A stretch of 64,000 nucleotides of DNA from Streptomyces sp. TLI_053 (lineage in GTDB: Bacteria; Actinomycetota; Actinomycetes; Streptomycetales; Streptomycetaceae), in assembly GCF_900105395.1 (NCBI RefSeq), contig NZ_LT629775.1:9575501-9639500 (forward strand), in the 5' to 3' direction. Within the stretch, counting starts at the first letter, position 1. Every line of letters starts with the position of its first letter. A program made the translations under genes and the position numbers. Below, piece after piece: positions 9,146 to 18,102 of the stretch. The notes beneath the pieces are model-generated. The model did not search any database. It worked only from the letters and a program-made list of their open reading frames with translations, and had not been told where the DNA came from.

Positions 9146-9343
9146 TCAATGGCGCCGAATTTTACGCACGGAGGACGGCAGCACCGCAAGGCCGCCCAGG
9201 ACAAGACCCGAGCCCAGGAGGAAGATCCATGGGGACTTCTCAGCCCCGGAGTCCAGGTAGCCCAGACCTGATGCGATCAGGATGGCCGCGAAGACGGCAC
9301 CGCCAATGCCGGACCAGAACCGCCGATTGATCGGTTTCGACAC
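9146..9343 (-). CDS. Small two-span membrane protein
   Basis: A 65-residue protein starting MSKPINRRFWSGIGG, with two hydrophobic helices (GGAVFAAILIASGLGYL and WIFLLGSGLVLGGLAVL) and a basic C-terminal tail (RKIRRH). The positive ends suggest both termini are cytoplasmic. A strong hairpin follows the stop. The function is unknown; small proteins of this type are widespread in streptomycetes. The gene has its own apparent transcription unit. Confidence 0.75.
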   Translation of the reverse strand: MSKPINRRFWSGIGGAVFAAILIASGLGYLDSGAEKSPWIFLLGSGLVLGGLAVLPSSVRKIRRH

Positions 9344-10167
9344 CGTTGCTCCTAGATGTTTCGAGTCGGCAGCTGATGGCGGATTCGTTAGCGGAGCCGC
9401 TCGGGGCGCTCAGGAGTTCCCGTTCCTGGGTGCCCCACTCTCAATTCGGCCGGACGAACGAGTGGAACTCGGGTATTGCTGGGCCTGGAAATAGTTGATC
9501 GGAATTCTTCCGATTTACCTTCAGTTTGTTTACGGTTGACCAGTCGGCCCTGCGAGTGCAGGCCGACGGCGGTCGGTGCAACGTTTCCCTGCCTGCTCAC
9601 CCCTGTTGTTCGCCCGTTGTTCGGCGGGCAAGAAAAACCCTAGATCAGGTGCTGATGATCCATCAGATGATCTGAGCATCATTTGAGGTAGTCACGCCCC
9701 AAGGCACCCGTTCTGCCTCCTCGGCTGTACTGGCGGAACGCTCGTGAGGCCTGTCGGGGTGTAGCTGGGCGTGGGGTAACGCCTGGGCTGAGGTGTTGGT
9801 TCCTGGGTGCGCGCGAGGGGCGGCCGGCGCGTCTGCGGTGGGGCGCAGGGTCGGCCGAGGGCGTGCTGACCGGCGCCGTCCGGGTCGGCTGCCCCCTTCT
9901 GTCGAGGGTGGCGTGCTGGTGGGTCCGTACGATCGCGGGTCGACGGAGGCCGGCCGGTCGAGGTCGCCGGCCGCGTCTTCTCCGCCCGGATGCCCGGAAT
10001 ATCCGGGCATCCGGGAGTTCATGGCGACGCACCGGGGCGGAAATGATCGCCGATCGCCTGGTCCTCTTCGAGGGTGGAAGCCAGAGCCCAGGCTCCACCC
10101 GGGCGGCCCTTCGTTGTCGACGCGATGCGCGTCCCCCCGTAGGGATCCTGAGGTGTCCGGACCGTCG
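9344..10167. other. Long gap without convincing gene
   Basis: 824 bases. A less GC-rich part at about 9470-9670 (for example gttgatcggaattcttccga and tgatgatccatcagatgatc) stands out from the surroundings and may hold the promoter of the small membrane protein or horizontally acquired sequence. Open frames on the minus strand (9663-10098) are Arg/Pro-rich without domain signals. Confidence 0.45.
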
Positions 10168-10776
10168 TCAGGAGTCCTGGGCGCGGGCGCGGTGGGCGGC
10201 GGACTTGACGCGGCTCTGGCAGGCCGTGGAGCAGAACCGGCGGGTGCCGTTGCGGGAGACGTCTACGTAGGCGCGGTCGCAGGCGGGTGCGGAGCACATG
10301 CCGAGGCGGGCGGCGAAGTGGCTGCCGAGGGCGGCGGCGAGGCCGAGGGTGAGGCGGGCGGCCCAGTCGGAGGCTTCGTCGCCGGCGGTGCTGCGGTGGT
10401 AGAGGTGCCAGGGCTCGTCGCGGTGGCGTTCCAGGACGGGGAACGGGCGCAGTTGTGCCAGCAGGGTGTTGGCGGCCGCGACCGCTCCGTCCTGGTCGTC
10501 GGCCGCGAGGTGTTCGAAGACGGCGCGCAGCCCTGGGGCGAGGGCTGCCAGGCGGGTCGCGTCGGCGGTGCCGAGGGGGGTGGCGTGGCGGTCGGCCGCG
10601 TGCAGGAGGGCGTTGGTGCGCTCGGTCAGTTCGGCTTCCGGCGGGGGCTGGTAGGGACGGGTGCGGGACAGGCCCGGGGTCGCGAGGTTCACCAGGTCGG
10701 CGGCGCCCTGCACCATCGCGGTGTTGTGACTGTCGAAATCCACTTGACCGGTCACGCATCCCTTCGTCATAGTCAT
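10168..10776 (-). CDS. CGNR zinc-finger / ABATE-domain protein (putative regulator)
   Basis: This 202-residue protein has the two-part layout of the ABATE (DUF1470) family: an N-terminal helical domain (FDSHNTAMVQGAADLVNLATP) and a C-terminal CGNR-type zinc finger with Cys pairs in CSAPACDRAYVDVSRNGTRR and FCSTACQSR. The finger is followed by a basic tail. Members are thought to be stress- or transporter-linked transcription factors. It is divergent from an MFS exporter with only 36 bases between start codons, so it probably controls that gene. ATGs at 10776 and 10770 are both possible, as is a GTG at 10755. Confidence 0.85.
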   Translation of the reverse strand: MTMTKGCVTGQVDFDSHNTAMVQGAADLVNLATPGLSRTRPYQPPPEAELTERTNALLHAADRHATPLGTADATRLAALAPGLRAVFEHLAADDQDGAVAAANTLLAQLRPFPVLERHRDEPWHLYHRSTAGDEASDWAARLTLGLAAALGSHFAARLGMCSAPACDRAYVDVSRNGTRRFCSTACQSRVKSAAHRARAQDS

Positions 10777-10801
10777 GACTGTCGAAAACAGAAACGACAG
10801 T
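10727..10801. promoter_or_regulatory. Divergent operator candidate (repeat and palindrome)
   Basis: The 12-base word tgactgtcgaaa occurs twice in the same orientation (10727-10738 and 10776-10787, 49 bases apart). The second copy forms an inverted repeat with a following half-site: actgtcg at 10778-10784 and cgacagt at 10795-10801, spacer 10. The palindrome gtcatgac at 10772-10779 overlaps the start of the regulator gene. The arrangement, between a putative regulator and an exporter, looks like an autoregulatory operator. Confidence 0.55.
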
Positions 10802-10812
10802 AACGGAGTTCC

Positions 10813-12048
10813 GTGTCCGCCGCCACCGCCACCCCGCCCCGGGGCCGTTCGCGCCCCTCCACCTGGTCCCGCACGTCCGCCACCGGACGCGCGCTGCTCA
10901 CCACCGTCCTGACCACCGGCGTCACCACCTTCATGTTCCTGCCCCTGCTCGCCCTGCACCTGAGTGCCACCGGCACCCCGGTGGGGCGGGTCGGGCTCCT
11001 GATCGGGCTGCTCTCGCTGTGCGGGCAGGGCTTCTCGGTGCTGTCCGGCCACCTCGTCGACCGCGTCGGTGCGCGGACCACCACCACCGCCGGCTTCGCC
11101 TGCCGCATCGTCGGCTACCTGCTGATATCCGCCGGGGGAGCGGCCCTGGTGCCGGGCATCGCGGCCGTCGGCATCGGCGGGTCACTGCTGGTGCTGTCCG
11201 TCAAGACCCGCTTGGTCATCGAGGCGGCGGCGCACGACGACACCCGCGGCATGCTCGCCCTGCGCTCGACCTTCGGCAACGTCGGCGTGGTCCTCGGGCC
11301 GGTCCTCGGGGCGGTCGCCTACCCGCTCGGCTTCGACGCGATCCTCGCTGCGGCCGTCCTGTCCCACCTCGGCCTCGGCTTCCACCTGACCTTCCTCGCC
11401 AAGGACGAGGCCGCGCAGGCACCGGCGGACCTCGCCTTCGCTCCCGCCGCCCCGGAACGGAAGCCGGACCCCGGACACACCGCCACCGCCCCCGGCCGGC
11501 GTGGACCGGCCGTCCTCTTCCTCGCCGCCGTCGCCTACTGGGCCCTCTACAGCCAGCTCAACGCGGTGATCCCGCTCACCGCCAGGGCCCTGACCGGCAC
11601 CACCGTCGCCATCACGGTGGTCTTCACCCTCAACGGCGCCCTCGTCCTGCTGTTCCAGTACACGCTGCTACGCCGCTTCCTCGGACACCTGCCGCCCCGC
11701 ACCCTGCTCACCGCCGGGTTCGCGGCCTTCGCCGTGGCCTACCTCGTCCTGCTGCCGCAGGCCGGCTGGCTGTCACTGCTGCTGTTCACCGTGCCCGCCA
11801 CCCTCGCCGAGATGCTGATCGGACCGAGCCTCGACGAACTGGCCGTCACCACGGCCCCGCCCCGCCGGACCGGCCGTGCCCTGGGCCTGCTCGGCCTCGC
11901 GGGCGCGATCGGCTCGCCCCTGGGCGCGGGACTCGGCACCCACCTGCTCCAGAGCCTGCACGGCGGCCCCGCTGTCTGGCTCACCGTCACCACGGCCGCC
12001 GCCCTGGCCGCGGCCGCCTGCCTCCTGCTGCCCCGCCCCGCCCGCTGA
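10813..12048 (+). CDS. MFS exporter
   Basis: From a GTG at 10813 with cggag upstream, the protein has 411 residues and about 12 hydrophobic spans. The loop after helix 2 reads GHLVDRVGARTTTTAG, the usual MFS motif A region, and the second half repeats the pattern after a charged central loop near residues 205-230. Family members export drugs or metabolites by proton antiport. The divergent CGNR-finger gene and the shared operator-like repeat suggest inducible expression. The substrate is unknown. Confidence 0.88.
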   Translation: MSAATATPPRGRSRPSTWSRTSATGRALLTTVLTTGVTTFMFLPLLALHLSATGTPVGRVGLLIGLLSLCGQGFSVLSGHLVDRVGARTTTTAGFACRIVGYLLISAGGAALVPGIAAVGIGGSLLVLSVKTRLVIEAAAHDDTRGMLALRSTFGNVGVVLGPVLGAVAYPLGFDAILAAAVLSHLGLGFHLTFLAKDEAAQAPADLAFAPAAPERKPDPGHTATAPGRRGPAVLFLAAVAYWALYSQLNAVIPLTARALTGTTVAITVVFTLNGALVLLFQYTLLRRFLGHLPPRTLLTAGFAAFAVAYLVLLPQAGWLSLLLFTVPATLAEMLIGPSLDELAVTTAPPRRTGRALGLLGLAGAIGSPLGAGLGTHLLQSLHGGPAVWLTVTTAAALAAAACLLLPRPAR

Positions 12049-12362
12049 CCGCCGCGGGCCGTTGCGTGCTCGGTGTGCCCGCCAGTGCCGTTCCCGGTGC
12101 CGTTCTCGGTGCTGCGGCCGGTGTTGCGGCCGGGGTTGTGGCAGGGGTTCTCCCGGGCCGGGCCGGTGATTGTGACGCCCACGAGAACACCCGTGACGCG
12201 CACGTGAAGAGGTGCGCCCGTGCGCTCGCGGTGCGCCGCCCTGCGGCCGGGATTCCGGTGATCTGCTGTTCCTCGGCACCCGAGCACCCGAAGCGTCCGA
12301 CGCGGGCACGTGCACGTCCTCCGTGCCCGCGTGATTCCTCATTGCCGTACGGAGGCCCCACC
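12049..12362. other. Upstream region of repeat-protein gene
   Basis: 314 bases with no gene. A run of near-repeats (gtgccgttcccggtgccgtt and tgcggccggtgttgcggccg) lies at 12080-12140. A ribosome binding site, ggaggccc, precedes the ATG at 12363. Confidence 0.45.
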
Positions 12363-13259
12363 ATGAAGAATTCCCTGACAGCTGCCGCGCTCGCGGCATT
12401 CACCGCGACGCTCCTCGCGACCACGGCAGCGGCTGCGGCTGCGGCCGCCGCCGTCCCCGGGACCGTGTCCGGCGACGGCGGCAACCGCATCGCCGTCCTC
12501 AGGGGCAACGGCACCGCCCTGGTGAAGGAGGGCGGTCTCGGCGCCCAGTGGACCAACGAGGCCGACGGCGTCAAGCAGACCGTCGTCGCGGGCAACCGCA
12601 TCGGCGTCCTCAAGGACGACGGGTCGGTGCTCGTGAAGCAGGGCGGCCTCGGCGACCAGTGGGTCCTCGTTGCCGACAACGTCAAGCAGCTCGCGCTGTC
12701 CGGCGACCGCGTCGGCATCGTCAAGGGCGACGGTGTCGCCTATGTGAAGGAGGGTGCGCTCACCTCCCAGTGGACCCTGGAGGCCGACAACGTCAAGTCC
12801 CTCCAGCTCTCCGGTGCCCGGATCGGCGTGGTCAGGGGCAACGGTACGGCCCTGGTCAAGGAGGGCGGTCTCGGTGCCCAGTGGACCAACGAGGCGGACA
12901 ACACCGTCCAGCTCGCGCTGTCCGGCAGCCGCATCGGCATCCTCAAGGGCGACGGCGTCGCCTATGTGAAGGAGGGTGCGCTCGCGTCCCAGTGGACCCT
13001 GGAGGCGGACAACACCGTCCAGTTGGAGCTCTCGCGCGACCGCATCGGTGTGCTGAGGGGTGACGGCACCGCGCTCGTGAAGGAGGGCGGTCTCGGTGCC
13101 CAGTGGACCAACGAGGCGGACAACACCGTCCAGCTCGCGCTGTCCGGCAGCCGCATCGGCATCCTCAAGGCCGGCGGTGTCGCCTACGTCAAGGAGGGCG
13201 CCCTTACCTCCCAGTGGACCCTGGAGGCCGACAACGTCACCGAGCTCGCCCTCTCCTGA
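12363..13259 (+). CDS. Secreted seven-repeat protein (tectonin / beta-propeller-like)
   Basis: The 298-residue protein opens with a signal peptide (MKNSLTAAALAAFTATLLA and a poly-Ala stretch). From residue 42 to the end it consists of seven 37-residue repeats, the last 35 long. Each has the pattern RIGVL-x2-G-x-ALVKEGGL then QWTxEADN and a hydrophobic ALS ending. Length and Trp/Gly placement match tectonin-type repeats, which fold as propeller blades and often bind sugars or lipids. Repeats alternate between two subtypes (GLGAQWTNEA and ALTSQWTLEA). Likely an extracellular lectin or matrix protein; the ligand is unknown. A hairpin terminator follows. Confidence 0.85.
   Translation: MKNSLTAAALAAFTATLLATTAAAAAAAAAVPGTVSGDGGNRIAVLRGNGTALVKEGGLGAQWTNEADGVKQTVVAGNRIGVLKDDGSVLVKQGGLGDQWVLVADNVKQLALSGDRVGIVKGDGVAYVKEGALTSQWTLEADNVKSLQLSGARIGVVRGNGTALVKEGGLGAQWTNEADNTVQLALSGSRIGILKGDGVAYVKEGALASQWTLEADNTVQLELSRDRIGVLRGDGTALVKEGGLGAQWTNEADNTVQLALSGSRIGILKAGGVAYVKEGALTSQWTLEADNVTELALS
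12486..13256 (+). repeat. Seven tandem 111-bp coding repeats
   Basis: Units begin at 12486, 12597, 12708, 12819, 12930, 13041 and 13152. They encode the 37-residue blades of the secreted repeat protein. Units alternate, and several stretches are nearly identical at base level (for example ctcggtgcccagtggaccaa in units 4 and 6), suggesting recent duplication in pairs and possible copy-number change by recombination. Confidence 0.9.
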
Positions 13260-13321
13260 CCGCCTGCTGCCCCCGGCTGTGGGCGGATCGGGGACGGTGA
13301 ACGGCACAGGGGCGACCGGAC

Positions 13322-13361
13322 CGGGGGGCCGGGCGGCGGGCGACCGCCGACCGGCCCCCCG
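13322..13361 (+). terminator. Hairpin terminator after repeat-protein gene
   Basis: Inverted repeat of 11 bases, cggggggccgg at 13322-13332 and ccggccccccg at 13351-13361, 62 bases beyond the stop. It lies in the 323-base gap before the GNAT gene, which otherwise shows only a short AT-richer tract (tacaatcacc) at about 13470. Confidence 0.7.
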
Positions 13362-13582
13362 TGCTGTCGGCGCGGGGCTCCGCCGTCCGTCCCGTCCGTC
13401 GTCCGGACACACCGCCGTGCCGCACCGACCGGCCCCCGTCGCGGCGCCTGCTCCGACCGGCTCACCGCCTACAATCACCCTCGCGGACACACCGCACGCG
13501 CAGGCGGGCCCCCGGTCGGCCGCGTCCCGACCTCGCAGGTCAGAACGCCTGGCGCCCCTGACCGCCCTCACCTGGAGCCGAG

Positions 13583-14065
13583 ATGTCCGAAGTCCCCGCG
13601 ATCACCGTCCGCGACCTCGTCGCTGCCGACGAGAAGGACTGGCGCCGGCTGTGGGCCGGATACCTCGAGTTCTACGGGTCCACCGTGCCCGCGGAGGCCA
13701 CCGACTCCACCTGGCGGAGGCTCCTCGATCCGCACCAGCCACTGCTGGGACGTGTCGCCGAGCACGACGGCACCGTGATCGGCATCACCAACAGCGTGCT
13801 GCACCACAGCACATGGCTCACCGGCCAGGTCTGTTACCTGGAGGACCTCTTCGTGGACCCCGCCCACCGCGGGCTGGGCGCGGGCCGCCTGCTGCTCCAG
13901 GACCTCTTCGACCTCGCCGCCGTCCGTGGTTGGGCACGCGTCCACTGGCTCACCGCCCACGACAACCCGGCCCGCCGCCTCTACGACACCTTCGTCCCGG
14001 CCGACCACTACGTCCACTACGAGCGGGACCTGCCCACCGGGCCGACCCCGGCCGACCGGCCCTGA
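13583..14065 (+). CDS. GNAT-family N-acetyltransferase
   Basis: 160 residues from MSEVPAITVRDLVAADEKDW. The acetyl-CoA binding motif A is visible as YLEDLFVDPAHRGLGAGRLL (R/Q-x2-G-x-G/A form), followed by helix and the segment WLTAHDNPARRLYDTF typical of motif B. The family transfers acetyl from acetyl-CoA to amines. Substrate is unknown. It stands alone: the gaps on both sides exceed 240 bases. The ATG has gagccgag upstream as a plausible ribosome binding site. Confidence 0.9.
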   Translation: MSEVPAITVRDLVAADEKDWRRLWAGYLEFYGSTVPAEATDSTWRRLLDPHQPLLGRVAEHDGTVIGITNSVLHHSTWLTGQVCYLEDLFVDPAHRGLGAGRLLLQDLFDLAAVRGWARVHWLTAHDNPARRLYDTFVPADHYVHYERDLPTGPTPADRP

Positions 14066-14308
14066 CCCGGGCCCAGGGCCGTTCCGGCGGCGAGCCGAGC
14101 GGGAGGCCGACCACGGCCGTGCCCGCCGAGTCCAGGGCCGCGACCTCACCCAGGCTCCGGGGAACGGGTGCCGGGCGCTCCGCTACGGACGGCTGCGGTC
14201 GGGCGTTCACGACCGGGTGCGGCCGGGCAGGAGGTTCGGGACGCCGTAGGCCCGCACGCCGGTTCGACGTGCGGTGCCGGGGAACTCGCCGAGGGGACAC
14301 CGAACGAC

Positions 14309-17077
14309 ATGCACGACATGCGCTTATCGGGACGTACGGCCGGAAGAGTCCGTGAACGAAGGGGGTCGACCGCCTCCGCCTGGCGCGGGAGCGTGCTGAC
14401 TCTGCTGGTCTCGCTGGCCCTGGTGCTCGGCACGGTCACCGGATCCGCCTCCGCGCAGGGCGCCGGGACGCGGGATTCCGCCGCCGCAGCCGCCGCCTTG
14501 TGCGGCACGCACGCCACGTCCTTCTCCACCCCCGGGGAGGAGGGAGCGCCCATGACGGCGCGCCTGGGCTGTGCCAAGGACGCGGGCGGTCTGCGCGCGC
14601 TCGCGGCGAACGACGACGACCTGGTGCTGGCCTTCGACTTCCCCGCCGCCGGGCGCCGTCAGCAGGCACGTGACCTCACCGCGGCGGTGGTCGCCGAGAC
14701 CCGGGCCGACCAGGACGCCGGGATGTCGCTGGGTGCGGCGTTCACCCAGCGTGCCCGGGAGCACGGTGTCGGGATCTATCCGACGCAGCAGGGCAGCGCC
14801 GAATTCCGGGGCACCGTGCACGCCGTGGACGACAGCCTCGTGGTGGTCACCCCGATGGATGTCATCGGCTTCGAGGAGACCTGGTGGCAGAAGTTCATCG
14901 CCAGCGGGGTCGGGGTCGCCGTCAGCATCCTGGTCGGGGCCGGGTGCCTGGTCACCTTCGGGCCCGGCGCGCCGGCGGCCGCTCCGGTGTGCGGCGCGGT
15001 CTCCGGCGCCCTCGGCTCCCTCACCACCGAGATCCTGAACGCGGCCTTCGACGGCAAGTCGGTCGCCGACGGCACCGTCTGGGCGGACGCCGTGGCCGCC
15101 TCGGTCTGGCCGGCGGTGGCCGGAGCGTTCGGCGGGGCCCTGCTGAACTGGGCGGCGAGCAGCGGTCCCACCGCCATCGCCGAGCTGCAGACGGCCCTGC
15201 GCAACTTCGGGACGAAGCTCGGGAACCTCGGCAACACCCTCGGCTTCATGGCGAACGCCCTGAACCCCTTCGCGCCGCGCCTGCTGGACTCGCTGCGGCG
15301 CCTCCAGCGGGGTGTCGGCAACAGCTCCGTGCCGCTGCGGGTCCTGGTGGTGGGGGATTCCATGACCCAGGGCATGGAGGGCGACTGGACCTGGCGGTAC
15401 CGGCTCTGGGAGTGGTTCAGGAACCAGCACGTCGCCGTCGACTTCGTCGGCCCGTACCGGGGGACCAAGCAGCCGGACGCGCCGAACGGTCCGCCCGGCC
15501 CGCCGCCGCTGCAGGGCGAGATCGAGAACCCCTCGGCCGTGCCTCCGCCCGTCGACGGCGCGTACGCCCAGGGTGTTCCGGCCGGCTTCGACAGCGACCA
15601 CTTCGCCGTGTGGGGGCGTCAGGCGGCCCAGGACAAGGACCTGATCGGGCCCGTGGTCGCGCAGTACCGGCCCGACCTCGTCCTCTTCGGCATCGGCTTC
15701 AACGACATGGGGTGGCTCGTCAGCGATGCCCCCGGCACGCTGGAGAGCGTGAAGGCGATGGTCGACCGGGCGCGCGCGGCCAAGCCCGACCTCCGTTTCG
15801 CCGTGGCGAACGTCCCGATGCGGCCCCTGATCGAGGGCCGGCAGGACCTGATCGTCAAGACCCGGCAGTACAACACCCTGCTGGCGAAAGCGATCCCGAG
15901 CTGGAGCACGCCCGCCTCCCCGGTCGAGCCGGTCGACTGGGAGGGGGCGTACAGCTGCGACACCAACACCTGCCCCGCCGCGTACGACAACCTGCACCCC
16001 AACGCGCTGGGCGAGTTCCAGATCGCGTCCGCCTTCGAGCGCACCCTCCACGACGGCTACGGCATCGGGCAGTTCGTGCCCAGCATCCCCGGCACCGTCC
16101 CCCGGCGGCCGGTCCTCCCGGTGAACAGCGTCGTCGCGGAGTCCGCCCCGAGCGGTGTGAAGGTGACCTGGACACCGGTGTTCGGCGCACGTGGCTACAC
16201 CGTCCGCTACCGGCTCGCGGGTCTCACGGAGTGGAACGAGGCCCGGGTATGGACCAACCGCTACGACACCACCTGGACCGAGGACGGCTGGACCTGGGAG
16301 TACCAGGTCCGCACCGACAACGACGGCGACGGCGAGTCGGTGTGGTCCGGCACGGTCACCGCGACCGCGCACCCCGAGACCGCCGCACCACCCCGGAACA
16401 TCGTCACCCGCGCGACGGCCACGGGCGTCGACGTGTCCTGGGACGCGGCGACCGGTCCCCACACGGACGGCATCGACCGGTACCAGATCATCACCTGGGA
16501 CAGGGACGTCCCCGGCGCCTACATCGGCGGCACGGCGGTCAGGGGGACGTCCGTCCACATCGACGGTCTCGTCCCGGGGCACCACTACCTCGTCGCACTG
16601 GTGACCTGGAACCGCGCCGGCGGCGGCATGCCCGGCGTGGCGAGGTCCGTGACGATCGGCGCGGGGGTGCCGCCCGTGCCGGCGAACCTCAGGATCGCGT
16701 CCGTCGACCCCACGACGGTCCAACTGAACTGGCAGGGTTCCCCGGAGGCGGCCGGCTACCGGGTCTGGGTGCGGAACGTCTCCGACCACAGCCCGGTCTC
16801 GCCGGAACCGTACGTCACCGACACGCCCGACCACCGGATCGCCTTCCTCTTCCCGGGCAACTGGAACTACGAGTTCTGCGTCACCGCGATCAACGGGGCG
16901 TCGGAGTCCGCGCGGACCCCCTGTGTCTCGGTCCCGCTTCCGCCGCCGTCCACCGGAACGGCTCAACTACCGTCCGCAGGAGGTGAATCGCCGACCGCGC
17001 CGGAGGACCTGCTCGTGCGGCGCGGCCAACTCGCCGACCCGCGGCGGGACCTGGTCGCAGCCGCCCCCGCCGGCTGA
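14309..17077 (+). CDS. Large secreted SGNH hydrolase with FN3-like modules
   Basis: From the ATG at 14309 (gagggg upstream) the protein has 922 residues. A signal peptide covers about residues 25-50 (SVLTLLVSLALVLGTVTGSA). An unrecognised N-terminal domain with two Cys follows, then a hydrophobic Gly/Ala region near 200-260. An SGNH/GDSL hydrolase occupies about 340-590: block I GDSMTQG (S351), block III FGIGFNDMGW, block V DNLHP (D560, H563). The C-terminal 300 residues hold three fibronectin-III-like units, each with PxNLRI/NIVTRA starts and Trp-rich strands. Likely an extracellular esterase or carbohydrate deacetylase. ATG 14318 is an alternative start; frame upstream of 14309 is not convincing. 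Confidence 0.85.
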   Translation: MHDMRLSGRTAGRVRERRGSTASAWRGSVLTLLVSLALVLGTVTGSASAQGAGTRDSAAAAAALCGTHATSFSTPGEEGAPMTARLGCAKDAGGLRALAANDDDLVLAFDFPAAGRRQQARDLTAAVVAETRADQDAGMSLGAAFTQRAREHGVGIYPTQQGSAEFRGTVHAVDDSLVVVTPMDVIGFEETWWQKFIASGVGVAVSILVGAGCLVTFGPGAPAAAPVCGAVSGALGSLTTEILNAAFDGKSVADGTVWADAVAASVWPAVAGAFGGALLNWAASSGPTAIAELQTALRNFGTKLGNLGNTLGFMANALNPFAPRLLDSLRRLQRGVGNSSVPLRVLVVGDSMTQGMEGDWTWRYRLWEWFRNQHVAVDFVGPYRGTKQPDAPNGPPGPPPLQGEIENPSAVPPPVDGAYAQGVPAGFDSDHFAVWGRQAAQDKDLIGPVVAQYRPDLVLFGIGFNDMGWLVSDAPGTLESVKAMVDRARAAKPDLRFAVANVPMRPLIEGRQDLIVKTRQYNTLLAKAIPSWSTPASPVEPVDWEGAYSCDTNTCPAAYDNLHPNALGEFQIASAFERTLHDGYGIGQFVPSIPGTVPRRPVLPVNSVVAESAPSGVKVTWTPVFGARGYTVRYRLAGLTEWNEARVWTNRYDTTWTEDGWTWEYQVRTDNDGDGESVWSGTVTATAHPETAAPPRNIVTRATATGVDVSWDAATGPHTDGIDRYQIITWDRDVPGAYIGGTAVRGTSVHIDGLVPGHHYLVALVTWNRAGGGMPGVARSVTIGAGVPPVPANLRIASVDPTTVQLNWQGSPEAAGYRVWVRNVSDHSPVSPEPYVTDTPDHRIAFLFPGNWNYEFCVTAINGASESARTPCVSVPLPPPSTGTAQLPSAGGESPTAPEDLLVRRGQLADPRRDLVAAAPAG

Positions 17078-17218
17078 CCCCGGGCACGACCGCGGGCGCG
17101 CGACGGTCCCGGCTGCTCCTGGGCGGCTGGGACCGCCGCTCCGGCGGGCGGGAGGTACGGAGGCGGCGGCGCGCCCCCGTAGACTTCGGTGCAGGGCCGG
17201 ACGGAGTGAGGGCGCGCC

Positions 17219-17536
17219 ATGGACCACTGTCGCCACGAGTTGAGCAACTGCGCCGAGTGCGCCCCGCCCGCGCGGCCCGGCCGGAGTGCTCCGAGTGCGG
17301 AGTGGGACGGCTGGCCGGGGTCGGCGATCATCATTCACGCCAGCCGCAAGGCTCACCTGCCCGGCTGTCCCCACATCGTCGCCGTCGACGTCGAACCGCC
17401 CGTCTACGGCTGGGTGCTCGCGCCGTCGCCGGGGGCGTGGCGCCGGCTCTCCGCCTCCAGCCCGCTCCGGGCCACCGGAGGCAACACCGGGCGTACCGCC
17501 GTGAGTCGCTGCCAGGACTGCGACGCCACCCAGTAG
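17219..17536 (+). CDS. Small Cys/His-rich hypothetical protein
   Basis: 105 residues beginning MDHCRHELSNCAECAPP and ending SRCQDCDATQ, so Cys/His pairs sit at both ends (C4/H6, C11/C14, C50-H52 region, C98/C101) and could bind a metal. The middle, HIVAVDVEPPVYGWVL, looks like a beta-rich core. Family not recognised. The ATG follows gagggcgcgcc, and the gene stands alone between the hydrolase and the biosynthetic cluster. Confidence 0.55.
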   Translation: MDHCRHELSNCAECAPPARPGRSAPSAEWDGWPGSAIIIHASRKAHLPGCPHIVAVDVEPPVYGWVLAPSPGAWRRLSASSPLRATGGNTGRTAVSRCQDCDATQ

Positions 17537-17733
17537 GTGTGCCCGCCGGGGCGGGCGCACCGCGGTCGGCGTGATGGCGGCGTCCGGACCGGGCAGGTGA
17601 GCGCGGTCGGCCTCGACGCGTCCGCCGGCGACTCCGCCGACGACCGTGCGCACCGCCGCACTGCCCGCACCACCGCCCGCACCGCCCGCACCGCACAGCC
17701 GGTGCGGGCGGTGCTGCGTGGTGCGGGCGGTCG

Positions 17734-17982
17734 TCAGGGAGTCAGCGCCGCGGCGAGCTCCTCGACGGTCGGGTGGGCGATGAGCAGACGGACCGGTACC
17801 CGGCGGCCCAGTCCGGCGCCGAGGACGGCGGTCAGCTGGGCGCCGAGCAGCGAGGTGCCGCCGACGGAGAAGAACGGGTCGGTGTCCGTGAATTCGTCGT
17901 GCTGGAGCACGGTCGCCCAGGCGTCGCGGACGGCGGAGCGCAGGGCCTCGGGGGTGCTCGGGGCGGACCGAGTGGTGTCCAT
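17734..17982 (-). CDS. Stand-alone carrier protein (PCP/ACP)
   Basis: 82 residues from MDTTRSAPSTPEALRS. The 4'-phosphopantetheine site is in FFSVGGTSLLGAQL, with Ser in the GGTSL motif, and helix III ends PTVEELAAAL. After modification by a PPTase it would carry an acyl or aminoacyl group as thioester. It is divergent from the first NRPS gene, 120 bases apart. No stand-alone adenylation enzyme lies beside it, so it is either loaded in trans or hands over a starter to the N-terminal condensation domain of the next protein. AGGAG lies suitably upstream. The frame stays open far upstream antisense to the NRPS; that part is shadow. Confidence 0.88.
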   Translation of the reverse strand: MDTTRSAPSTPEALRSAVRDAWATVLQHDEFTDTDPFFSVGGTSLLGAQLTAVLGAGLGRRVPVRLLIAHPTVEELAAALTP

Positions 17983-18102
17983 CGTGTGCGTGCTCCTGTT
18001 CCAAGGGGTCGGGCCCGCTGGTCGCGGCTGTGTCTCCCGGGACTGGAGAGAAAGGGGAGACAGAAAATCTGACGTGTGACATTGTATAGCCGGAGGTGGG
18101 GG
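17983..18102. promoter_or_regulatory. Divergent promoter region of the NRPS/PKS cluster
   Basis: The 120 bases between the carrier protein and the first NRPS gene include a distinctly AT-richer patch at about 18050-18092 (acattgtatagccggagg), with ribosome binding sites at both ends. It must drive the carrier gene leftwards and the main operon rightwards. I cannot point to a specific operator. Confidence 0.5.

Noticed and set aside
11019..12362. In-frame upstream extension of the seven-repeat protein through the MFS gene
   Set aside because: It is the shifted frame of the exporter. The signal peptide and ribosome binding site fix the start at 12363.
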